Shown one piece after another: positions 13,941 to 20,543 of a DNA stretch of 34,950 nucleotides; within the stretch, counting starts at the first letter, position 1, and each line of letters starts with the position of its first letter. Both the position numbers and the translations under genes were made by a program. The notes under the pieces were generated by a model, which was not told the DNA's origin, searched no databases, and was given only the letters and a program-made list of their open reading frames with translations. Source of the DNA: JAAZPG01 sp012797375 (lineage in GTDB: Bacteria > Acidobacteriota > Aminicenantia > Aminicenantales > UBA4085); contig CALMMC010000108.1 of NCBI GenBank assembly GCA_937868205.1, positions 1 to 34,950 of the forward strand. Reading direction: 5' to 3'.

Positions 13941-15205
13941 CCCGGCTGGTTTTGAACGTCGGGGGCGGCCGCTCGGATATCCGTATCGGCGTCGGGGCTT
14001 TCAGGCTGGAAGATCACGCCCTCAAAAAAAGGACGTTGATTCTCACCGACCGCAAAGTGCAGGCCTTGCATGGGTCCCTGTTCCGCGGCTGGAACACACT
14101 TGTTCTGGACCGAGGCGAAAAGATGAAGACCCTGGCCGTCGTTGAGCGGATTTCCCGGGCGCTTCTTCGGCGGGGCGGCGACCGGGGCGCGACGATCGTT
14201 GGAGTGGGCGGGGGCGTCATCTGCGACCTGGCCGGTTTCGCCGCGGCTGTGTACATGCGGGGAATCCGGTTCGGTTTCGTCCCCACGACTCTGCTGGCCC
14301 AGGCCGACGCGTCCCTAGGCGGAAAAAACGGGGTGAACCTCGACCGTTACAAAAACGTCATCGGCACGTTCCGCCAGCCGGATTTCGTTCTGGCCGATCC
14401 GCGGTTTCTGTCCACGCTTCCGCCCGCGGCCGTCCGCGAGGGACTGGCCGAAGTGGTCAAGGCCGCGGCGATCCGCGACCGGGCCTTGTTCATCGAGCTC
14501 GAGAACGCGGCCGAACGGGCTTTGGCCGGCGACCTCGCCGTCCTGGAGCGGCTGGTCGCCCGGGCGGCCGCGGTCAAAATCGCGGTCGTCGCCCGAGACG
14601 AACGCGAGCGGGGAGCCCGGACCCTTTTAAATTTCGGGCATACTTTCGGTCATGCTTTGGAAAAAACGGCCGGTCTCAGCCATGGGGAGGCCATCTCGGC
14701 GGGCATGGCCGCCGCGGCGGGCGATTCGCTGGGCGGAATCGTCGCCTGTGCCGTAATGGGTTTGCCGGTCGGCCTGGGCGAGCCGTTTTTCGATTCGTTC
14801 GAGTCCGTCCTCGGGCATCTTCTGTTCTCCATCCCCGGGATCAAGGGCCTCGAATTCGGCGCCGGATTCCGGGGAGCGGCCTTGCGCGGCCGAGATTACA
14901 ATGACGTGATCCTTGACGCCTCCGGCCGGACCCGGACCAACCACGACGGCGGCCTCAACGGGGGGATCACCAACGGCAACGATGTGGTGTTTCGAGTCGC
15001 CGTTCGGCCGACGGCCACGCTCGGCCGGCCCCAGGAGACCGTCGATATGATCACGGGCCGGCCGGCCGCCGTCCAAGCCGGCGGCCGTCACGACGCCTGC
15101 TTCGCCCTGCGGATGCCGGTGATCCTTGAGGCGGCGGCCGCGTTCGTCGCCGCCGATTTCCAGCTTTGTTTCCACCCCGCATTCCATGAAGGAGGTCTCC
15201 CATGA
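13937..15205 (+). CDS. Chimeric protein: 3-dehydroquinate synthase N-terminal part joined in frame to chorismate synthase C-terminal part
   Basis: The 422-residue product begins as AroB: GVGGGVICDLAGFAA, FVPTTLLAQADASLGGKNG, and all three metal ligands (GLAEVVK, FGHTFGHALE, LSHGEAIS). After GMAAAA (residues 256-261, junction about 14708-14722) it continues as AroC from GDSLGG: GLGEPFFDSFES, the TNHDGGLNGGITNG loop and GGRHDACFALRMP. Compared with the intact copies it matches AroB residues 1-267 and AroC residues about 172-344. Lost are the last 84 AroB residues, including the DKKK active-site region, and the AroC half with GESHG and the FMN/substrate residues. Both original activities are probably gone, yet the frame is open and its ATGA junctions to both neighbours persist. 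One in-frame deletion in an ancestral aroB...aroC segment, at an Ala-rich GCC/GCG stretch, would produce it. Confidence 0.9.
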   Translation: MTRLVLNVGGGRSDIRIGVGAFRLEDHALKKRTLILTDRKVQALHGSLFRGWNTLVLDRGEKMKTLAVVERISRALLRRGGDRGATIVGVGGGVICDLAGFAAAVYMRGIRFGFVPTTLLAQADASLGGKNGVNLDRYKNVIGTFRQPDFVLADPRFLSTLPPAAVREGLAEVVKAAAIRDRALFIELENAAERALAGDLAVLERLVARAAAVKIAVVARDERERGARTLLNFGHTFGHALEKTAGLSHGEAISAGMAAAAGDSLGGIVACAVMGLPVGLGEPFFDSFESVLGHLLFSIPGIKGLEFGAGFRGAALRGRDYNDVILDASGRTRTNHDGGLNGGITNGNDVVFRVAVRPTATLGRPQETVDMITGRPAAVQAGGRHDACFALRMPVILEAAAAFVAADFQLCFHPAFHEGGLP

Positions 15206-16278
15206 CTCTCGCCATGACTCTCGAAGAAATTCGGAGGAAAATCGATGAGATCGATTTTGAGCTTTTCAAGCTAGTGGAAGAGCGCATGGAGTGGGCCCTG
15301 AGAACCCGGCGCTTGAAGTCCGCCTCAGCCGATCCCCGGCGGGAAGCGATGGTCCTGGAGAAGGCCGCCGGCGCCGGCCGGCCTCTTCTCCGCCCCGAAT
15401 TCAACCGGGAAATCATCGAGCGGGTCGTATCGGAAAGCCGCGCCCTTCAGGAAAAGGGGCTGTCATTGATCGGCTTTCAGGGCGAGCACGGGGCGTTCAG
15501 CGAGGAAGCCGTCCGGTTCCGTTTCCCCGGACAAGTCGCCTTGCCGCATCCCGAATTTGAGGACGTCTTCAAGGGAGTCGAGGACGGGAGTCTCGACTAC
15601 GGCGTCGTCCCGGTGGAAAACACCTTGGGCGGGACCGTGACCCGGATCAACGAGCTGCTGCTCCAAACGCCCCTCCATGTCGTCGGCGAGATCCGCGTCC
15701 GGATCAGCCATTGTCTCCTGGCCCTTCCCGGGACCGATCCCAAGGAGATCAAGGCCGTCTACTCCCATCCCCAGGCCCTGGCCCAATGTCAAGGATTTCT
15801 GCGCCGCAACCGCTTGGAAGCCCGGCCTTTTTATGACACGGCCGGGGCGGCCCGGATGCTGTTCGAGGAAAGACCGCCGGCGGCGGCCGCCGTCGCCGGG
15901 GAAATGTGCGCCCGCCTGTACCGCTTGGAGGTCATCAAGTCCGGCCTCGAGGACCGGGACACGAACGAAACCCGCTTCTTCGTCCTCAGCCGGGAGCCGC
16001 GGACCGGGGAGGGGAACAAGTGCTCGCTCGCTTTCGATTTCGAGACGGCCGACAAGGCCGGATCGCTTTTCAGCGTCCTTCGCGTCTTCGCCGAGGCCGG
16101 CCTCAACCTGACTCGCATCGAATCATTCCCCCGGCCGGCCGATCCGTCCGGCTGCGCGTTTTTCCTGGATTTTCACGGGACCTTGGGCGATCCGGCCGTC
16201 GCCGGAGCCCTGGACCGGCTCAAAACCGTAGCCCGGTTTGTCAAGATCTTCGGTTGTTATGATGAGGCGCGCCGATGA
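15202..16278 (+). CDS. pheA: Bifunctional chorismate mutase / prephenate dehydratase (P-protein)
   Basis: PheA turns chorismate into prephenate and then phenylpyruvate, the phenylalanine branch. Residues 1 to about 90 form an AroQ-type chorismate mutase helix bundle (EEIRRKIDEIDFELFKLVEERM). A prephenate dehydratase follows, with GFQGEHGAFSEEA near 110, VPVENTLGG, and the catalytic TRF motif in DTNETRFFVLS. A C-terminal ACT domain (about 285-358) has GSLFSVLRVFAEAGLNLTRIESFP. The usual ESRP phenylalanine-binding motif reads ESFP here, so feedback may be altered. The ATG at 15202 is preferred to the one at 15214 because a full AAGGAGGT lies at ideal distance and it forms ATGA with the previous stop. 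Confidence 0.95.
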   Translation: MTLAMTLEEIRRKIDEIDFELFKLVEERMEWALRTRRLKSASADPRREAMVLEKAAGAGRPLLRPEFNREIIERVVSESRALQEKGLSLIGFQGEHGAFSEEAVRFRFPGQVALPHPEFEDVFKGVEDGSLDYGVVPVENTLGGTVTRINELLLQTPLHVVGEIRVRISHCLLALPGTDPKEIKAVYSHPQALAQCQGFLRRNRLEARPFYDTAGAARMLFEERPPAAAAVAGEMCARLYRLEVIKSGLEDRDTNETRFFVLSREPRTGEGNKCSLAFDFETADKAGSLFSVLRVFAEAGLNLTRIESFPRPADPSGCAFFLDFHGTLGDPAVAGALDRLKTVARFVKIFGCYDEARR

Positions 16279-17066
16279 ACATCGTCGTCTTGGGCTTCGG
16301 AAGGATGGGATCGTGGCTGGCCGGCGAGCTGGCCCGGACTCATCGTGTGTTTGTCTTCGACAAGAATCCTCATCAAACGCGGGGAGCGTCCCGCGTCGAG
16401 GTCCTCAATCGGCCGGACGAAATCGCCGGGCTTAAACCCGGCTGGCTCATCAATGCCGTCGACCTGGCGGGGACGGTCGAGGCCTTCCGGGAGGTCGAGG
16501 AGTTGCTGCCGCCGGAATGCATCCTGGGAGATATCGCTTCCATCAAGACATCGCTACCGGACTATTACCGCCGATGCCGGTTCCGGTTCGGATCCTGCCA
16601 TCCGATGTTCGGCCCGACATTCGCGGACTCGGCTTCTTTAGGCGAGGAAAGCGCGGTCGTCATCCGCGAATCCCATCCCGAGGCCGCCGCTTTTTTCGAG
16701 GAATTTTTCCGAAGCAAAGGCGTTACTGTCCGGACCTGCTCCTTCGATGAGCATGATCGAATGATGGCCTACGCCCTGACCATGCCGTTCATCGCCTCCC
16801 TAGTGTTTGCCGTTTGCTTGGACGGCCCGTCGGTGCCGGGGACGACGTTCAAGAGACATCGGGACGTGGCCGGGAAGCTCCTGGGCGAGGATGACGGCCT
16901 GCTTGCCGAAATCCTCTTCAATCCACATTCTCTGGCCCAGCTGGAAAAAGTCACCCGGAAGCTGGAATTCCTTAAGCATGTCATTGCGGCCCGCGACGAG
17001 GAGGAAGCCCGGCGGATTTTCGCCCGGTTGAGGGAAAACCTCGGCCGAGGACGGCCGCCGGGCTGA
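16275..17066 (+). CDS. tyrA: Prephenate dehydrogenase
   Basis: TyrA oxidatively decarboxylates prephenate to 4-hydroxyphenylpyruvate, the tyrosine branch. The 263-residue chain starts with a dinucleotide-binding fold, VVLGFGRMGSWLAGEL. GDIASIKTSLPDYY and SCHPMFGPTFAD (with the catalytic-type His) follow, and then an all-helical dimerisation region. No ACT or chorismate mutase domain is fused. Its start overlaps the pheA stop as ATGA. It is the last gene before a terminator, completing an operon for Phe and Tyr only. Arogenate specificity cannot be excluded by eye. Confidence 0.9.
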   Translation: MNIVVLGFGRMGSWLAGELARTHRVFVFDKNPHQTRGASRVEVLNRPDEIAGLKPGWLINAVDLAGTVEAFREVEELLPPECILGDIASIKTSLPDYYRRCRFRFGSCHPMFGPTFADSASLGEESAVVIRESHPEAAAFFEEFFRSKGVTVRTCSFDEHDRMMAYALTMPFIASLVFAVCLDGPSVPGTTFKRHRDVAGKLLGEDDGLLAEILFNPHSLAQLEKVTRKLEFLKHVIAARDEEEARRIFARLRENLGRGRPPG

Positions 17067-17069
17067 TCC

Positions 17070-17094
17070 GGAGCGGCGGCCGGCGCTCTTTTTT
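17070..17094 (+). terminator. Intrinsic terminator after tyrA
   Basis: GAGCG pairs with CGCTC around a GC-rich loop, directly followed by seven T. It begins four bases after the tyrA stop. A competing 8-bp pairing CCGGAGCG/CGCTCCGG encloses the T run as well. Confidence 0.8.
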
Positions 17095-17111
17095 TCGCTC
17101 CGGCAATCCCG

Positions 17112-17117
17112 TACAAT
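17112..17117 (+). promoter_or_regulatory. Possible -10 box upstream of the YdjM-like gene
   Basis: TACAAT stands 67 bases before the TTG start. No good -35 box is present at 16-18 bases (the position is filled by the tyrA terminator's T run), so the call is weak. Confidence 0.3.
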
Positions 17118-17183
17118 AGCTCCTTACGCCATGAGCTGTCCGACGAATCCCCGCCCGGCCGAAATTGAGACGGAGGGGAACTC

Positions 17184-17708
17184 TTGAGCCCGGTCGCCCA
17201 TTCCGGCCTCGGTCTTCTCGGCTGGCGGCTGTTCGACCGGAAGCAGACCGTCGGAACCCTCTTCCTTTACCTTCTGATCGCCAACGCGGCCGACGTCGAT
17301 TTCCTTCTCCACGCTGTTTTCCGGGACCGGGCCGTTTTCATCCACCAGTACTACACCCATAACCTGCCGTTCGTCTTGGCCGTTTCCCTGGGCTTCATGT
17401 TCCTGCTTCGGGACGGCCCGAGCCGCTGGGGTCTCGTCTTGACCGGGATTTCCCACCTGGCGGCCGACGTCATCGTCGTCGACACGCTCAAGCCCGTCGG
17501 GATCCGCTTGTTCTTCCCGATCTCCGGCGTCTTTTACAACTTGCCCTGGTTTCCTTTTCTCCAGCGGGGAGCCTGGAAGGAAATGGTCACGCTCCGGAAT
17601 TTGGCCGTTTTAGGCCTCGAGTTCGGTATCTTTGTTTTACCGGTTCTTCTCCTCTTCCCCAAGTCCCTCTGGAAGAGGTTCGGATCGTCCGCTTTTTGGA
17701 AAGTCTAG
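17184..17708 (+). CDS. YdjM/DUF457-like membrane-bound putative metal-dependent hydrolase
   Basis: A 174-residue membrane protein of the YdjM (LexA-binding, inner-membrane putative hydrolase) type. Polar, potentially metal-binding residues sit between hydrophobic segments: HSGLGLLGW at the N-terminus, ADVDFLLH, HQYYTHNLPF, and SHLAADVIV, then PVGIRLFFPIS. About four membrane segments are visible, the last near residues 150-165. It starts at TTG 17184, nine bases after GGAGGGG. It stands alone between the tyrA terminator and a convergent gene ten bases beyond its stop. The real substrate of the family is unknown. Confidence 0.75.
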   Translation: MSPVAHSGLGLLGWRLFDRKQTVGTLFLYLLIANAADVDFLLHAVFRDRAVFIHQYYTHNLPFVLAVSLGFMFLLRDGPSRWGLVLTGISHLAADVIVVDTLKPVGIRLFFPISGVFYNLPWFPFLQRGAWKEMVTLRNLAVLGLEFGIFVLPVLLLFPKSLWKRFGSSAFWKV

Positions 17709-17718
17709 GATGGACGGA

Positions 17719-17910
17719 TCAGAGGGAGCCGCGGAGAATCCGGGCGGGAAGGGTGATGACGGCCTTGAAGAGGTCGAACACCGCGTTGACCGTGATGCCG
17801 ACCAGCTTGAAGGGAAGAAGGAACAGCCAGACAAGAGGGTAAAGAATGAGAGCAAGCAAGGCCAGGGGCCAGCATAAAACGAGCAGAATCAGCCAAACAA
17901 GAAATTTCAT
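17719..17910 (-). CDS. Small two-helix membrane protein of unknown function
   Basis: This 63-residue protein is almost entirely hydrophobic from residue 3 to 50 (two likely membrane helices, LVWLILLVLCWPLALLALIL and a second from VWLFLLPFKLVGI), ending in a short basic tail. GGAGGAGG lies at good distance from the ATG at 17910, which argues for a real gene. It is convergent with the YdjM-like gene and divergent from the deacylase gene. No family is recognised. Confidence 0.7.
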   Translation of the reverse strand: MKFLVWLILLVLCWPLALLALILYPLVWLFLLPFKLVGITVNAVFDLFKAVITLPARILRGSL

Positions 17911-17969
17911 GGGTCAAACCTCCTCCCTTAGACAAATACGCAGACAGGCGGCGAAAGGTTCACGGAATC

Positions 17970-18461
17970 ATGGAAGAACGTGAACGCCGCGTCTACGAGG
18001 CCTTGGAGGCCTTGGGAATCCCCTATGCCCGCCACGAGCACCCGGCGGCGTTCACGGTGGCCGAAGCGGTGGAGCACTGGAAGGGAATCCCCGGGGCGCA
18101 TTGCAAGAACTTGTTCGTCCGGAACAAGCCGGGCAAGCGCCATTACCTCATCGTGGCCGGGCATCTCAAGGAGCTCGATCTCTTGGCCTTGTCCCGGCTC
18201 CTGGGCGACAGCCGTCTGAGCTTCGCCTCCGACGAGCGGATGACCCGCTACCTCGGACTCCATCCCGGAGAAGTCTCGCCGTTCGGGCTTCTCTATGACG
18301 AAAAACACGAGGTCATCGTCGTCCTGGACGAGAATTTGACCCGGGCGGAATCCGTCAATTTCCATCCCAACGTCAACACGGCCACCCTGACCATCGCGAC
18401 CGCCGATTTTATGAAGTTCCTCAAATCCCGGGGCAACCGGGTCATCACGATCCGCTTCTGA
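17970..18461 (+). CDS. YbaK/ProX-type aminoacyl-tRNA deacylase
   Basis: This 163-residue single-domain protein belongs to the YbaK/aminoacyl-tRNA editing family, closest by eye to the PrdX/ProXp-ala group that clears mischarged Ala-tRNA(Pro). Shown are the N-terminal helix with LEALGIPYARHEHPAAFTVAEA, the conserved Lys in HCKNLFVRNK, a DLLALSRLLG helix, SFASDERMTRYLGLHPGEVSPFGLLYD, and the terminal NFHPNVNTATLTI block. The length is typical of free-standing editing proteins. A purine-rich GAAAGG lies 11 bases before the ATG. It lies divergent to the small membrane protein. Confidence 0.88.
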   Translation: MEERERRVYEALEALGIPYARHEHPAAFTVAEAVEHWKGIPGAHCKNLFVRNKPGKRHYLIVAGHLKELDLLALSRLLGDSRLSFASDERMTRYLGLHPGEVSPFGLLYDEKHEVIVVLDENLTRAESVNFHPNVNTATLTIATADFMKFLKSRGNRVITIRF

Positions 18462-18642
18462 GCCGTCGGACGTTCTTTCCGGACAACGCCGGGTTTTCGG
18501 GAAAGGGGGAGGCATCCGGGAAGCGATGCGGCTGAGATGAGGGGCCTTGGAGAATTCCGATCCATGACGATATGAAAGAGGATGTCCAAGCCGAATTCCA
18601 GTTACAAGGCCTCGGACGCGGGTTCGAGGGCTTTAAGGTCAG

Positions 18643-18661
18643 CGGCCAAGAGGCCGTTTTT
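18643..18661 (+). terminator. Intrinsic terminator downstream of the deacylase gene
   Basis: CGGCC, loop AAGA, GGCCG, then TTTTTC. It lies about 180 bases after the deacylase stop. The 18462-18739 interval between the convergent genes otherwise shows nothing supportable. Confidence 0.6.
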
Positions 18662-18739
18662 CATTTTCGGGAAAGCCGCCTGGCTCGGCGCTCCCGGTGC
18701 GGCCGGACGAGCCATCGCCGGGGCGGGTGGGGCGGCCGG

Positions 18740-19684
18740 TCAGCGCTCCTGGGAGATCATTTCCGCGCTGACCCGTTCAAAGGCCTCGACGACGTCGGGA
18801 TCGAATTGAGTTCCCGCGCCCTTGCGGATTTCCCCGATGGCCTGCCAGGGCGGGCGGCCCTTCCGGTAGGGACGGTCGGAGATGATGGCGTCGTAGGCGT
18901 CGGCCACGGCGACGATATTCGCTCCGAGGGGGATTTCCTCATGGCCGTATGATTTGAGGCCTTCGACGAAAAAACGGTGATGGGCCATGATGATCGGCAC
19001 GGCCCGCTGGAGCACCGGCCCGACCCGGGAAATGATTTGGGCGCCCATGTCGGTGTGCCGGGACAGCGCCTCGCGCTCCTCCCGGCTCAGGGCGGCCGCC
19101 TTGCGGATCAGGTCGGTGGTGATCTCGAATTTCCCGATGTCATGGAGCAGCCCGGCCGCCCGGATGTCCTCCACTTCATCGCGCGGGAGGCCCATGGCGA
19201 TGGCGATGTTCATGGACAGCGTCGAGACGCGGACCGAATGCCCCTCCGTGTAGCGATCCACGGATTCGAGCAGCTTCGACAGGATTTCGAGAACGCCGAT
19301 ATAGGCGGTCTTCAAATCCGCCATCTGTTTTTGTTTTTGCTCGTTGAGATATCCCACGGTGAACGCGGCCAGGATGAGAAATCCGCCCCAAGGCAGAAGG
19401 TTCAAAACGAGGGTGAGGACCTCGTTTCCGGACGATGCGAGGAAATCTTCGGGGAAGAGGATCAGCGTCAGGATGACGATCAGGATCGAGCCGAATGCTG
19501 TGAGTACGCCCTCCCGTTTCCCCAGGATGACGCCGGCCGCGAGGACCGGGAGGAAATAAAAATTGAGAAAGCTCGGCTTCTGGGGGACGAAAACGAGGAT
19601 GAAGCTGATCCCCAGAAGCAAAACGGCTACCAGGATGAATTCAAAATTCCCGATGAGGAAATCCTTGACTTTGGCGAGCGCCAT
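18740..19684 (-). CDS. Membrane-bound HD-GYP-like phosphohydrolase with degenerate GYP motif
   Basis: The 314-residue protein has about four membrane helices in residues 14-112, a short coiled linker (EQKQKQMADLKTAY), then an HD-GYP-type domain. HD is at 181-182 in LLHDIGK, with GHSVRVSTLS before it, HTDMGAQII, AHHRFF at 234-239 and ADAYDAIISDRPYRKG. The family consensus HHExxDGxGYP reads HHRFFVEGLKSYGHEEIP here, so GYP and the Asp before Gly are missing. Metal binding through HD and His residues may persist, but cyclic-di-GMP hydrolysis is doubtful. A 7-bp GC hairpin (19697-19714) lies in the mRNA just before the start. The gene has its own promoter. Confidence 0.85.
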   Translation of the reverse strand: MALAKVKDFLIGNFEFILVAVLLLGISFILVFVPQKPSFLNFYFLPVLAAGVILGKREGVLTAFGSILIVILTLILFPEDFLASSGNEVLTLVLNLLPWGGFLILAAFTVGYLNEQKQKQMADLKTAYIGVLEILSKLLESVDRYTEGHSVRVSTLSMNIAIAMGLPRDEVEDIRAAGLLHDIGKFEITTDLIRKAAALSREEREALSRHTDMGAQIISRVGPVLQRAVPIIMAHHRFFVEGLKSYGHEEIPLGANIVAVADAYDAIISDRPYRKGRPPWQAIGEIRKGAGTQFDPDVVEAFERVSAEMISQER

Positions 19685-19774
19685 GTCCCCCCCATGCCGG
19701 CCGTTTTCGGCCGGACGACGCCGGTTTTACGATCGATCGCCCTTTGGGCTCCCGGATGTCATCTTCCCGGCCGG

Positions 19775-19802
19775 AGTATATCACAAGCGGGCGGCAAGGC
19801 AA
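19775..19802 (-). promoter_or_regulatory. Promoter of the HD-GYP gene
   Basis: On the minus strand TTGCCT (19802-19797), a 16-base spacer and TATACT (19780-19775). It overlaps the T run of the upstream gene's terminator. The 5' UTR would be about 80 bases and contains the hairpin at 19714-19697. Confidence 0.6.
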
Positions 19803-19841
19803 AAAAAAACGCCCGGACCGCGTGTCCGCGCGGCCCGGGCG
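19801..19841 (-). terminator. Strong intrinsic terminator of the peptidase operon
   Basis: On the minus strand CGCCCGG pairs with CCGGGCG, with further GC pairing inside, followed by nine T. It lies 20 bases after the DUF6305 stop and closes the five-gene operon. Confidence 0.9.
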
Positions 19842-19861
19842 GGGAGGTCGTCCGCTCGGGA

Positions 19862-20509
19862 TCAGGACCCGAAAGCGTTTTTCATGATGTCGACGAGACC
19901 CAGGGCGTAATCGATCTGGACGAAGGGAACCTTGGTTTTCTCGGCGATCTTGGCGAACCGGCCGTCCTTGTTCGAATCCTTGGTGACGATGATGATGTCG
20001 GCCGACGGGGCGACGGCGTCGATCATCCGCTCGTTGTCGCTGCCGGCCGGGCCGCGGGTGGCTTCACCGCCGACGTGGACGGCGACCAGGAGGATCTTGT
20101 TTTTCTTGCAGTAATCGACGATCGCCTTGACCCGGCTTTCCTCGGCGTCGATCGTCAGGCCGGAAGCGCCCATGCCCTTGAGGCTGGCGCCGATGGCGAC
20201 GATGACCGTCTTGAACGGCGTCCCCGCGGGAAAGAGGGCCGTGTCGGTCGTCGCCTCGACGTGAAAGCCGGCGGAGGATTTCTTTCCGCCCAGGCCGACG
20301 CCGGCCTGGAGAATCTCGACGGTCGGAACGTCGCAGTAATCATACAGGACGCCCGCTTCCTCCATGACGATATTGACGGTGTTGGCGTCGTTGCTTTGCC
20401 CGGCCGACGTGGTGAACACGGGCAAGGCGGCTTTGAAGCCCCCGCCCTCGGCGGAGGCCATCAGGCCCAGCCCCGCCAGGGCGAGAAGGACGGCGAGAGT
20501 TTTTTTCAT
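19862..20509 (-). CDS. DUF6305-family exported protein
   Basis: A 215-residue protein with a clear signal peptide (MKKTLAVLLALAGLGLMASA) from the ATG at 20509, which has AAGGAGAA upstream; the longer upstream frame is therefore not used. The mature part resembles DUF6305: LPVFTTSAGQSNDANTVNIVMEEAG at the start, a middle FKTVIVAIGASLKGMGASGL and ending with KVPFVQIDYALGLVDIMK. The fold looks like alternating beta strands and helices. No enzyme motif is recognised. It is the last gene of the permease/peptidase operon, 34 bases after the dipeptidase, which hints at a periplasmic binding or accessory role. Confidence 0.7.
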   Translation of the reverse strand: MKKTLAVLLALAGLGLMASAEGGGFKAALPVFTTSAGQSNDANTVNIVMEEAGVLYDYCDVPTVEILQAGVGLGGKKSSAGFHVEATTDTALFPAGTPFKTVIVAIGASLKGMGASGLTIDAEESRVKAIVDYCKKNKILLVAVHVGGEATRGPAGSDNERMIDAVAPSADIIIVTKDSNKDGRFAKIAEKTKVPFVQIDYALGLVDIMKNAFGS

Positions 20510-20543
20510 GGCGGTTCTCCTTCTTGCGTGATGATTCATTATC

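Noticed and set aside
18462..18739. Interval between the deacylase and HD-GYP genes checked for small genes
   Set aside because: Short frames on both strands lack ribosome sites or extend as shadows into neighbours; only a terminator is supported.
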